Shown one piece after another: positions 23,431-44,600 of a stretch of 64,000 nucleotides of DNA. The translations under genes were made by a program, and so were the position numbers. Below the pieces are notes generated by a model. It ran no database searches and was not told where the DNA came from. It was given only the letters and a program-made list of their open reading frames with translations. Positions within the stretch are counted from its first letter, which is position 1. Each line of letters starts with the position of its first letter. Origin of the DNA: Hirudinaria manillensis (taxonomy: Eukaryota > Annelida > Clitellata > Hirudinida > Hirudinidae); contig CM067533.1 in the NCBI GenBank assembly GCA_034509925.1, positions 7,804,035-7,868,034 on the forward strand, written 5' to 3'.

Positions 23431-24533
23431 ATTTTCGGCCGATTATGTTTGAAGTCCATTGATTGATGCCTCCTTGTTGTTGTTGTTGTTGTTGTTGTTA
23501 CGGTATTGCTACTGTTGTTGTTGTCGTCGCCTTCGTTACCGGCACTGATTGATTGAGTCAGAGAAAGACACTTGATTGACCACCAAAATCAATCACAAGG
23601 AGTCAACCAAACCATAACTTTTCCTCCTCATTGCTAACAGAAGAGCAATCAGTGAAATATGAGTTCAGCATTTTACTTAAATTAGTAATTTAATAATTAT
23701 AAACAAACTTTGTGCAGCCAAAAAAAAAGCAACAATTGAGTGAACGATTCACCTAACTGAATATCAATAATAAAGAGTAAAGTGATGGTGATTTGAAAAC
23801 CGGTGCCTGACGTTCCAGCGGTGACGATGGACGCAAATCAAACTCTCGCAGTCCGAAAGTCAATAATAAACAAAATAATTTTTGCTTCACATCCGGAACG
23901 AGTACCAAGCGCAGATGGAATCATGATGAGGTCAAAAGGTTATGAAGGAAAAAAAACAAAGATTTCATATTTAATCTTTTATAAAACTTTTCAACATTTA
24001 GGAACAAAACAGGAAATATTTTTTGGCCGAGAAAATAATTCAAAAACAACTGACAATCAAAAATAAATCACTGCATCAACAAGGCAACGTAATTATTAAT
24101 ATTTATATTTATAATTTATAATATAAATAACGTTCAATAATATTTATTTGATGAATATCAAGGTTGAATAATAACGGAAATACCACGGAATGTAAAACTA
24201 TCGGTTTTCCCACTGAAAACTGAGTAAAATTATTAACATCATCAAAATATTAGTAGATATTTTTATTGTAGGTGTCTGCCTATCTTTTGCTACGACGATG
24301 ACGCCGACGATGATGATGATGACGACGATGTTGGCGACGACGATGATGGAAAGTACAAGGCAGCAAACTGCTAGTTAAGATATTCTCGCCCTAAAAAGCG
24401 ATTAAATAAATTATTCAAATTTAAAGAAAAAACCTCGTGTTGTCAACACCCCTAACTAAAGAAAGAAAGAAAGAAACAAACAAAGAGACCGCAGTTTGTT
24501 GGAAAACCATAAATTACTCATCACCATGGCTAC
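23431..24533. other. AT-rich intergenic stretch
   Basis: Contains GTT runs (23475-23500), a GAT/GAC tract (24295-24350) and AAAG repeats (about 24460-24490). No gene is supported between the bHLH upstream region and the GOLM-like stop codon at 24534. Confidence 0.5.
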
Positions 24534-28084
<3,551 letters not shown>

Positions 28085-28257
28085 CCTTTTCGCTGAGCCT
28101 CAAAGCTGATACCTCGTAACAAGCAGGTGTTTATTCGGTCGACAGGTAACAACGGAATTGCGCGCAGAATATCAATGACGTGTTTCTTCTTTCTTTTTTT
28201 ATTTCAGACTTTAAAATCTTTTCTTTAATCAATTATTTATTTAAACTTCCTTCTTCG

Positions 28258-28485
28258 ATGTTCACCGGCGACATCCTTTCGCCTGACTTTAACAACAAGG
28301 AAGTGAAGTATTTCGGAGCGAACTTTAACACGAGACAAGTAGTCGGAAATCATCTGGGTAGTGGTCGGAGCCAAAACTACAATCAAGGGTTCCACGCAAC
28401 GAACCATCGCAACCCCTACCCATTTTCCACCCCACTTCCCCTCTCGTCGACCCGTTGTACTCCCGCATGGGTCAGTCCATTGTAA
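28258..28485 (+). CDS. Unassigned 75-aa open frame, head to head with the GOLM-like gene
   Basis: ATG at 28258 and TAA at 28483-28485 enclose 75 residues (MFTGDILSPDFNNKEVKYFG..., ending WVSPL) of balanced composition, in a spacer less AT-rich than its surroundings. An acceptor-like TTTATTTCAG ends at about 28207 upstream. The frame diverges from the GOLM-like start by 173 bp. I do not recognise the protein. It may be a small gene, a fragment, or GC-rich promoter DNA that happens to be open. Confidence 0.3.
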   Translation: MFTGDILSPDFNNKEVKYFGANFNTRQVVGNHLGSGRSQNYNQGFHATNHRNPYPFSTPLPLSSTRCTPAWVSPL

Positions 28486-28711
28486 ACCCTAACGTAAATA
28501 CAGAGCGTTACATTGCTCGACGTTGCTGAACATGAGCACAAATGTGTTTTTTTTACTGGAATCACAAAATACACAAAAATTGGGGTGAGTCGATTCCCAG
28601 TCCAAAAGACCACATGCTGTTGAAAAACGACCAGAACTGAAGTAAGAAGAAGAACGAGAGTACAACAACAAGAAACATTAATATTAATATTATTATTATA
28701 AAAGAACTGAA

Positions 28712-28717
28712 TTTATT
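28712..28717 (-). terminator. RBM5 poly(A) signal AATAAA
   Basis: AATAAA on the minus strand, about 52 nt after the RBM5/10-like stop codon at 28769-28771. Confidence 0.6.
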
Positions 28718-28768
28718 TACATAAAATGGAGAAAAACAAGAGAAAGAGAAAGTCAATTGGTCTTAAAA

Positions 28769-34965
<6,197 letters not shown>

Positions 34966-35371
34966 TTTCAGTAGGAGCCCAATCGGTAGTCCAACTAGGT
35001 ATGGAAACAGAAATCAGTTATGGCGTAAAATGAATTGCATTAGCAATAACAACTCTGCTAAATTTGGTCAAACTAAAGATTTAAATTTTTGGTCGTAACT
35101 TTTTAAAAAGCGATAAAAATAAATATTATGTATTTGTTATAAAAATAAATATTTATTTATATATTCTATTGGACTTTTAAGATATTTTCTCTTATTAGTT
35201 TAATACTATTTCCTTATTTTGCTTACTTTGCTTAAGTTATAATCACTATGGATACCACCTTGAAACTTTAAGTTTTTACAAAGTTCACGAGCAGTCGTTG
35301 TTCTTGAGTTTGTTACTATTTGTTTTATGGAAGAAGCCGCACAAAAGACTTCTATTGACAAGTTTTAAATA
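34966..35371. promoter_or_regulatory. Shared 0.4-kb spacer between RBM5 and the SMKR1-like gene
   Basis: The RBM5 start (34965, minus) and the SMKR1-like start (35372, plus) are divergent and 406 bp apart, so the spacer must hold both promoters. No TATA or CCAAT box could be singled out with confidence. Confidence 0.4.
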
Positions 35372-35597
35372 ATGGTTGAAATTGTTTATTAAGACTAGTT
35401 AGCAATATTCGTAATCGTGCTTTAACTTATAGCCAAAGAAAAAAGGACCCAAAAAAGAAAAGAAAGAGTCTGTCAATATTTTTAGTCCCGAAGCGATGGA
35501 GAATTTATATTATATTTCTCACAATGTCATGAACGCTCTAGAATTTCGAGGATTTACTCATCCGACAATTAAAGTCAAAAAAGGGAAAAAGAAATAA
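35372..35597 (+). CDS. SMKR1: SMKR1-like small lysine-rich protein
   Basis: The main exon runs 35433-35597 (TAA at 35595-35597), after an acceptor TTAACTTATAG. It encodes PKKKGPKKEKKESVNIFSPE then AMENLYYISHNVMNALEFRG and FTHPTIKVKKGKKK. This matches vertebrate SMKR1 (small lysine-rich protein 1) as I recall it: a Lys-rich N-terminus, a core of type ILSPAAMLNLYYIAHNV, and a Lys-rich C-terminus. The start is inferred as a lone ATG at 35372-35374 spliced (donor GTTGAA) to the exon in phase, giving 55 aa that begin MPKKKG, as human SMKR1 begins MPAKGKK. The upstream ATG at 35328 is out of phase. A canonical AATAAA overlaps the stop codon (35593-35598). The gene is head to head with RBM5 and 316 bp upstream of the putative ACADVL start. 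Its molecular role is not established. Confidence 0.65.
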
Positions 35598-35912
35598 AGG
35601 ATGCTGTTGCAATAGTTAAAGAGACCGTCTTTTACACTCGAGACTTAAAATGCGTGAATTTTCTATATGTTTTTGTAACGTATCGCTTAATGTTTACGGA
35701 TAATGTCACGGATAAAAAAAAACAACGTAACAAGAACTTGACGCGTTTTGTGTTGAATTTAATCAAATATGAACTACAAAAAAACCAACTTGATGATGGG
35801 TTGTTTATTTATGTTCTGCTATAGTGTCCCGCCTTTTGAACCCGTGTTTGTACATGCCGGTGCTCGCGCTTAAATGGTCCGGGTTGTTTATTGGGACGTT
35901 TAGTTAGAGAAA
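35598..35912. other. Spacer between the SMKR1-like gene and ACADVL
   Basis: About 315 bp with no open frame of note. It should contain the 3' end of the SMKR1-like gene and the ACADVL promoter. A GC-richer segment (GTGCTCGCGCTTAAATGG) sits at 35860-35877. Confidence 0.4.
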
Positions 35913-38900
35913 ATGTTAGGACGAAGAACCCTAGTTTACATAACTAAACACCTGAAACGGTTAGGTCATTAAATTTGCTTAAAAGTCAATAATATCATGA
36001 GCCTCAAGAAGTAACGGCTGACAAAGTAAAGTAATTTTACAGACCCGGTAATAATGTTGTTGAACATGGCGCATCGTTTTCTGTGAAAGTTGGAAACGAA
36101 TCGAAGAATTCGAAAACTGCAGAATCCAAGTCGTTTGCTCTCAACATTTTCCGTGGAGTCATAAAACATGACGAGATTTTTCCTTATAAAGATGGTTACA
36201 ATTCATCTGCTATTATTGCTTTTCTCTTACAAATATTAATTGTGAATGTTAAACATATTTAAATTACCTCCTATAAAGTGCTGTCTGAGGAACAAAAGAG
36301 TAATCTTCGAGCATTTATAGAGTCAACTGATATCTTTCTGAAGGTAAGATCTGACCTTTTCATGGTATTATTTTCTGAGTATATGTCTAATTTAATTCGT
36401 GTTCATTATATGGTGGATAATCGATGTGAAAGAGCAGGGGCTTTTGGGTATAATTTTGGGTATAAATGCTGGGGAGGGGAATGCCTGCCCCTGAATGCAA
36501 CCCCTTAATGGCTGGAAGAAAAGTTGTTAGATTGTCCAAGGGTTGATTTTTTTCCCCCTCCCTATGGTAAAACTGTTATTATAAAGGTGATTAAGTGAAG
36601 TTAACAATTTTTTTTATTCAAGGAACATAACGATGCAGCCAAGAACGACCTCATGGAGGCCGTGGCCCCCGAAACTTTGGCAGGACTGAGGGAGCTCGGT
36701 GCCTATGGACTCCAGATTTCAGAGGAATATGGTGATGAAATCTTTGTTGTCAGTTTAGCATTTTGGTTGCTGCACTTTGGAAATTGATGCTTTTAAAAAA
36801 ATTTAAAAAAAACAAACAAATGTTTATAATTTAATGATAGCGTGCAAACTAATTAAGGCTTGAAAACATTGGTCTTTATTATTATTTATTTGGTTATTTA
36901 TTTATTATTATTAGCGTTATTAGCATTCATTAATATTCATTTCCACTGTGCTGGTTATGTATTGATTGCATGCATTTGGCCATAATTGCCAAAGCAACAG
37001 TCCTTGGGTTTTGGTAATACTTGAGAGAAAAAGTAATCAGTTAAGTAATGAATTGATATTGTAATTAATCATGTTTTTATGATTTAGGTCCTACATATTT
37101 ATAACTGCTTTTTAAATTATTTTTTAAAAATATTTTTGCATTATAACGTTAACAATGATAGAATCATTTGTCATTATTAAAAAACAATATCGACTGAGGC
37201 TATTAATCATAGCAACAGCAACAACCTTAATTTATTAATTTATTACAACAGGTGGCCTGGGCCTGAACAACACCCAATACGGAAGGCTGTCAGAAATTGT
37301 CGGATCCCAGGATCTCGGGCTAGCCATCGTCCTCGGCGCTCATCAGGTGACGTTAATTTTTCTCCTTATCAACTAACTAATCGATTAATTAATAAATAAT
37401 AATAATAATAATAAATAATAATAATAAATAATAGTTAATTAATTAATAATAAAAAAATTAATAAATAAAAATTAATAATAATTAATCTATTAATTAAGAA
37501 CATAAATTCACGTGTAATTATAATCGACAGTCCATCGGACTGAAGGGCATCTCATTGTTTGGAAATGTCTCCCAAAAGGAAAAGTACCTTCCGAAGTTGG
37601 CGACAGGGGAGCACGTGGCTGCCTTCTGCCTCACCGAGCCGGGCAGCGGTTCAGATGCCGGAGTCCGTTTTGAATTTTAAATTCTTTAAAATTAATTATG
37701 AATTAAATGTTATGTTTCAGTGGTCATTTAATTTTTTTAATTGTAGTTGTTTTATATGAATTATAGTAAATGTGAAGCAGTATTTTTGCTAAGGTTATTA
37801 TTATTATTATTATTATTATTGCTATATTATATTGTATAGTATATCATGTTAATATGGTATTAAATTAACTACAGTCTTTACAAAGTAAAGCCATTCCCTC
37901 TGAAGATGGAAGCCATTTTATTTTGAATGGTTCAAAGATTTGGATAAGTAATGGAGGAATAGCCGATGTGTTTACCGTGTTCGCTAAGGTTATTTGTGAA
38001 TTAAATTAATAATAAATTATTGGAAATTCTTTGGAATTCTATTTTTAATAATTTAATAATTGTCAAATTGATGTTTTTTTTTCATCAGAAAGCTATTATT
38101 TGATTAATTTCAGGTCAATAATTTAGTTTATTTAAGATTAAATTAGATTAATTAATTTGAAATGAAAATGATGAACTCAAACAAATTAAGAGAACCTTCT
38201 GTAGACTCCAGTTACCGATCCCTCATCGGGAGTCACAAAGGACAAGGTCACTGCCTTCATTGTGGAAAGGTCATTCAAGGGTGTTTCTAGGTAAGCAATT
38301 GTTCAAATGAATGACTGATGTTGTATTACTCAAAGCATCTTGCCTCTGATCTGCCTTGTGATTAGAAATTAATAAGTAACTTCTTAAGCATACACAGGTA
38401 ATGGTTGTGAGTTTTGAGTATATACAACTGTATTTTTCTAATTAACCAATTTAATTAACCAATTAATTAAATGGAATCTCAAAATAATCTTTCCCCAGTG
38501 GCCCACCAGAGAAGAAAATGGGTATAAAGGCTTCAAACACAGCAGAAGTGTACTTTGAAGATGTCAAAGTGCCTAAGGAGAATGTCTTGGGAGGTATTTT
38601 TTTTTATTAATTTATATATTTATTCTTTTATTATCCATGTATTTATTGATTTTTCTAATAAATGATTTTAATGCCGGTTCTTGTTAATTATTTACTCGAG
38701 TTCAAAATAATTAGTTTATGTATAAATATATTGAGAAATGCCAAAGCTTTAGTTTTTATAATAAATTTTAATATTATTATTGTTGTTGCTGCTACATTAA
38801 TTGGTATGATTATTATTATTATTATTATTATTTTATTATAATATTATCAACTAACTAATTATTCTGGACAGGTCTGGGAGAAGGATTCAAGGTGGCCATG

Positions 38901-41195
38901 AACATATTGAACAATGGACGATTCGGAATGTCAGCGACGTTGTCAGGCACCATGAAGTCATGCATTCGGACCTCCGTCGAACACGCAACCAATAGGGTTC
39001 AGTTTGGAAGGAAGCTGGAAACGTTTGGGACCATCCAGGAGAAGATAGCGAGGATGGTCCTTGCTCACTACGTCTGTGAGGTTGTGCTTATGTGTTTGTT
39101 TAATGAATTAATTACAATTATTGGTAATTATTTTTTAATTAAATAAATTCAACTATTCATTCTTTACAATATCTCCTTTAAAGAACTCTTTACTTCTTAA
39201 TTATAATTATTACTTGTTCTATGTTGTTTTATCAAAGCATAATACAGTTTTAACATTACATACATAGTCATACTTTCTTATATATTATATAAAATATATT
39301 TATTTACAGTAATACATATATATATATTATAGAATATCTATAGATATCTAATTGTGGTCAATGATTGCAGAGCATTGCCTATGCTGTGGCAGGTTCAATG
39401 GATGAAGGGTCAAATGACTACCAGGTGGAGGCTGCCATCAGCAAGATCTATGGATCGGTATTTATCATAATTTACTCGGAATCATAATAATAATAAATTA
39501 ATTAATATTAATGTTATTAATTAATATTCATTAGAGTTTTATTTTAATGCTAGGAAGCTGCCTGGTTTGTTGCTGACGAGGCTATTCAGATCCTTGGAGG
39601 AAATGGCTACATGCAGGTTGATTTTATTCTTAAAAGGGAATTATTCAACAAACCCAGCATATTAATATATTAATAATGATAATTACGATCATAATCACGA
39701 GGATTATATTTATTATAATGATTTTTTTTTAATTATTTCTAGGAATATGGACTAGAAAGGGTCATGAGAGACCTGAGAATTTTTAGGATATTTGAGGGAA
39801 CGAATGACATCCTTAGACTTTTCGTTGCTTTGACTGGAATCCAAGTAATTAATTAATAATAATAATTATGATGATGACAATGGTGGCAGTCTTGATGATG
39901 ATGATGGTGGCAGTCTTGATGATGGTGAAGATGATAACATACTTGGTATCGATAAATCAGTATGCAGGAAGTCATCTAAAAGAGTTGCAGGAAGCTTTCA
40001 AAAATCCGACCGCGAATCTCGGACTTTTGATCGGGGAGGGCTCAAAGAGGGCCAAAAGGTTTTTATGATTTCAATACTTGAATCGCTTTTTTTATTTTTT
40101 GTTATTATTGTTTTCCAAAGATTTTTTTTGCTGATATTTTGTTTCATTTGAGAAAATGGCTTCAAATTCAGAATTGGTTTATGTTCGACTTTTTCTGTTT
40201 ATTTTTCAAAATTGATTAAAGATGGAGATGCATTAGGTGTTTTTTCATTTAATCCACAAATTAGAATGGTTGGAATGAAAACGGCAGAGTCAATGGCTAA
40301 ATATGTCCATCCGATTTTGGTTGATTCTGCTAACCTCGTTAGTTTTATGTCACTATTATGAATTTGTTTCATTTGAAAGTTGATCGATTTTTTTTAACCA
40401 TTTTAATATTTATACTGAATGAATGTGTTTCACTTTTTAATATGTTAATATAATGAATATATTAGTAATGCTTGTTGATGAATATGTTAATGTATTTAAC
40501 CACATTAACAATCAAAGGTGACTTCATGTATCGAGGACTTTGGCATTGCAGTAGAGAGCCTATTGTTCAAGTATGGCAAGAATGTCATAGGTTAGCCCAA
40601 TTGCTTTCTATTATATATTGCATACTGAACAAGAATAATTCAAATAGCTAGTAGCCTATTGAAATTCCATTCAGCAAAACAAATTTAGATGGTTTGCTTG
40701 ATGGATTAGCACCTCAAACTATTTATTAATTAACCAATCAGTTGCTAAATCCAAGGCTAACTACTTAATCCATAGACCAGCAGTTCTTTCTGAATCGTCT
40801 GGCTGACTCTGCCATTGAAATCTACTGCATGACGGTGGTGCTGTCCAGGGCCTCAAAATCAATCATGCTGGACCTGAACACTTCCCGCCACGAGTCCATG
40901 ATAGCTCATGTCATCTGCGCAGAGGTATTTATGATCTTTCTAATTGAAATTAGATCACATCAACAATGACATCATCATCGTCAGTCACCATCACCACTGG
41001 AACAATCATCGCAATGTTGTGTAATGATTCTTGACGTGAACCCTATTTGACAAGGGGTTTGAAAAGGTCAGAGGTCATTTGAGGAATCTCAGAAATGATG
41101 CACCCAGGTGGAGGAAATTTGAATATCTGTCGCAAATCTCAAAAGATGTTGTGTCCAATGGAGGCATATTTCACCAGAATCCTCTTGGATTTTGA
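35913..41195 (+). CDS. ACADVL: Very-long-chain acyl-CoA dehydrogenase, mitochondrial
   Basis: Exons: tentative first 35913-35964 ([16 protein letters not shown], a basic, transit-peptide-like start), then 36043-36194, 36279-36343, 36623-36731, 37252-37346, 37531-37662, 37875-37988, 38205-38290, 38499-38593, 38872-39080, 39371-39457, 39554-39616, 39743-39844, 39961-40058, 40265-40337, 40518-40590, 40776-40924 and 41055-41195 (TGA). Exons 2-18 are in phase (614 codons). The product is a flavoenzyme of the inner mitochondrial membrane that starts beta-oxidation of C14-C20 acyl-CoAs. Seen: the [12 protein letters not shown] lead-in, acyl-CoA dehydrogenase signature [37 protein letters not shown], signature 2 with the catalytic Glu ([14 protein letters not shown]), and the VLCAD-specific C-terminal membrane domain ending [13 protein letters not shown]. 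It fits VLCAD better than ACAD9. The tentative exon 1 ends in phase 1 whereas exon 2 needs phase 2, so the true first exon or one base is uncertain. Confidence 0.93.
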
Positions 41196-41628
41196 GAAAC
41201 TGAGACGCATCCAAATGCAACCCTGTTTTACCATTCCATCCGTCCGTACGTATATCAACCGCGGCTATAACAAACACTGACTGAACATTGGTGACAATTT
41301 GAAAGCCGATTTACTGAATTGTTTCGCTGAGGATGGGATTTTTCCAGTCATTAAAATGAATTTCAGATAAAAGTCTCACATAATAATAATAATAATCATA
41401 CAAACAACAAACTGTACCCAAGTGTTTCATCTAAGAATGAAGCTAACAAAATCAACATCTTCAGTTTACTTGAACATTTTCAAATAACAACAACAACAAC
41501 GTCATCATCATAGTCCACCTTGTCAACAAATAACAACAACAACATCAACAAGAGAAGCTGCAAAGATTTCAGTCGTATGGATCCAGACGGCTGCTTGAAG
41601 GTTGGCAGGAGGAGAGATCCCGCACTTC
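41196..41628. other. Convergent 3' spacer between ACADVL and SAP130
   Basis: About 430 bp between two convergent stop codons. It holds an AAT run (41385-41396), CAA/ATC runs (41490-41550) and an ATTAAA on + at about 41351, a possible poly(A) signal for ACADVL. No gene is supported. Confidence 0.45.
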
Positions 41629-44600
41629 TCAAGATCTGTCCTTCTTCTTGACCACCCTTTTGCTCTGGTGCTTGCTGATGATGTCAGTGGCTTTGGACCG
41701 GCCATTCAGGAGTTTCAGTAACGAACCTTTTCCCTCTTCGAGATGCTCGATACACTTCTTGCTTCTCTGCGTGTAGGCCTGAGAAATTTTGAGTTAATTA
41801 AATTCAGGTATTTCTAAAATGCTGGGAAACTAGGCAAGGTTATGTTAAAGGAATTGTACTCGTTGAAAGCCACAGACCATGATGAGCTCTTTGGTTGATT
41901 CAAATTCTTCTGTCATGTTGAGGTTCTGGAGCTCTTTTGTGAGAGCTACCTTCAAGCTTTCCATGGAGTTCATCACTTCCTCCTCCTCCTCTTTCTGAAA
42001 AGATAAGAATGCATGATGGTATGAGAATGACAGGAGTCCCCAAGAAGCGATACCATGAGAATGCTCAGGTATTCAGAACGTACCAGAAGGTTCAGGTGAT
42101 CAGATACCAGGTACAGTTTGTAGCCACTGATCCTTTGCAGGATGCACCTTTGATTGGACAGTTCAGTTATGCTTGGTTTCTTATCATCTGCTCAATGATT
42201 GTTCAATGTTTAATAATTACGGAGTCAGCGACGGACGTGCAAATTAGTTTCATTTAAAAAAATAAATAAGTAAATAATAAAAGGACAAATTACTCATACC
42301 TCACAAAATTCATCAAATGAAATGTTTTCCAACCAAACGATAGTTAAGCGATAATGTTAAATTATTATTTGATTTTCATAAATATTATATAATTTTTATG
42401 ACAGCTTAATGAAAGAAGAAAAAGAAAATCTATTTACTGATTTGTACCTTTGAGTTTGAAGTCATTATGGGAGACAAAGTGATTGTTCCTAGGCTTCCAT
42501 GAACACTGATATTGGTTGGTGATAAGGGCGCATGGTCTCTGTTTCTCCTGAGTCCACCTCACGCCATTCTTATCTTTGAACTCCTCTGTTAGGATGCACA
42601 AAGCATATCATTGCTTAATGTTGTCAAGCAACAGTTAAGTTAATTTAACACTTAACGTGATAATAATTTATAGTTTGACTTAATAAATAAATAAATTAAA
42701 ATAATATTTTTGAAAAAAAAGTTAAATCTCCTCCAAGAATTTAGAAAACGCACTCTCAACAAAGAAATCTTTTTTGCTCGTGATCTCCTCGACCGGGCAG
42801 TCGTCGGATCCTTGCGTCGCGTACGTCAAGTCATCCATCCCGTCGTCCATGTTGTCGTCGTCATCTTCTTCGGACATTCCTTCGTTCACCGTCACCTCTT
42901 TCTGAGGAGGGCTAAAATAAGAGAGAAATTTCTTAGCCTGAGGCATCAAAAGAGGGGGAGAGAGATATAGAGAGAGGGAGATAAAGAGAGAGAGAGATGG
43001 GGTGAGAGTATTATTGGAGAGCCTAACGTTGTGAACTCACAAAAAATAAAACTCACACGTCATTGCTCGAGAAATTTGACAAGGTCTGGGCAATCAGCTG
43101 CTGCTTACGAGGCTTCTTCCTTGAATGCAGTTTGACCTCTTCCTCTGGCAGTCTGAGTGCACCTGCTAATAAGTTATCATTTATTAAAAGTTTATTATTT
43201 ATTATTATTGTTATTGTTATTATTATTAACCGGTGTCATTTGTCTTTACAAAATCAACAAAAAAAAACAACTCACCACTTTCCATGGATACTCTCAAATT
43301 GGCAGCATTGTTGCTGGCAACAACGCTGACTTTGCAACCCCTGCTCGTGTCGGAGGGCAGGCTTTGGCTCGGCTTCGGGGTGTTCTCGGTGGATGATGCG
43401 GTGTCTGTGGACGACTGACTGCTGTCTTTAGCAACATCGCTGCAATTAAATCGTTAAGCAGGATTATTCATGTGAATATTAATCGTTAAGAATGATTATT
43501 TGTATGAATATTAATCATTAAACATGAATATTCATATCGATGCAGAACATTCTAAATTAATTAACATCATTTGGATATTTCGAGAAAGCAACATATCTAG
43601 AAGAAATATCTTGACTTATCTCGTGAGAAACCATTTGTTTATAATTTATAATCCACAATGACCAACATATCTTAGCTTTCGTATCAACAGAAGTTACAAA
43701 CTCTGTTTATCAATACAAACAAATCATATAACACCACCAACAAACACAAAAACTAACAATGTTTGGTTCGAGGTTGGAACCACAAACTGCAAGCCGTTGT
43801 TGTTGTCGTTGTTTCCTCCCAGCGCAACAACACCGCTCAGCTTGACGACAACGTCGGAAGCCGTGAGACCCGTCCCGAGAGACTGGTGCAAGAAGAGCTG
43901 CTGCTGTTGTTGTTGTTGTTGCTGGTTCTGCTGTTGTTGCTGAATGGTGTGCAACTGTCCAGGCAGATTCTGCTGGAAATAGGCCAACTGTCCTGGACCA
44001 GAGAACGACCCAAGATTGGAGGAGGAACTGGCGAAGGTCGTTGCCGTACCCATCGTCACGGGGATCACGGCAGACGCCGGAGCCGTGAAGAGGCTTTTCT
44101 TCGATGCACTCGTCGACCTGATTTAGAGAGAGAGAGAGCATGTCATTGGATGAGTTCATATAATAAACAATTGATAATTGAAAAAAAAGAAACCAAGAAA
44201 AATGTTCAACGAACGAATCGTGTGCTCTCTTCCTGAGAATGGAAGGCGGCCTTGGAGATTGGTTTTGTGACTTCAACGCATTGCCGACCGTGTTGTTGTT
44301 GTTGTTGCTGCTGTTCCCGTTATTGGTCAGAGCAGACGCCAGGCCTTCTCCCGTAACGACGGAAGGCAGATTGGCCATGGAGACAAACTGGTGTTGAAGT
44401 GGAACCTTCTGGTGTTGTATGGAGGAGGCAGGAGCCTGGAGATGGAATGAATGCGAGTGCGGCTGGTGGTGGACTTGATGGATGCTCGGCTCTTTCTGAC
44501 TCAGATCTGTTGCAGAAGCACCTGTCCATTAAAAATTTTATAATAACCAAATATAAAAAAAAAATATGTGCAAGTAATAATATATGTAGACTTCTACATG

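Noticed and set aside
43763-44236. 157-aa + frame with a poly-L run
   Set aside because: Antisense to Gln-rich SAP130 exons.
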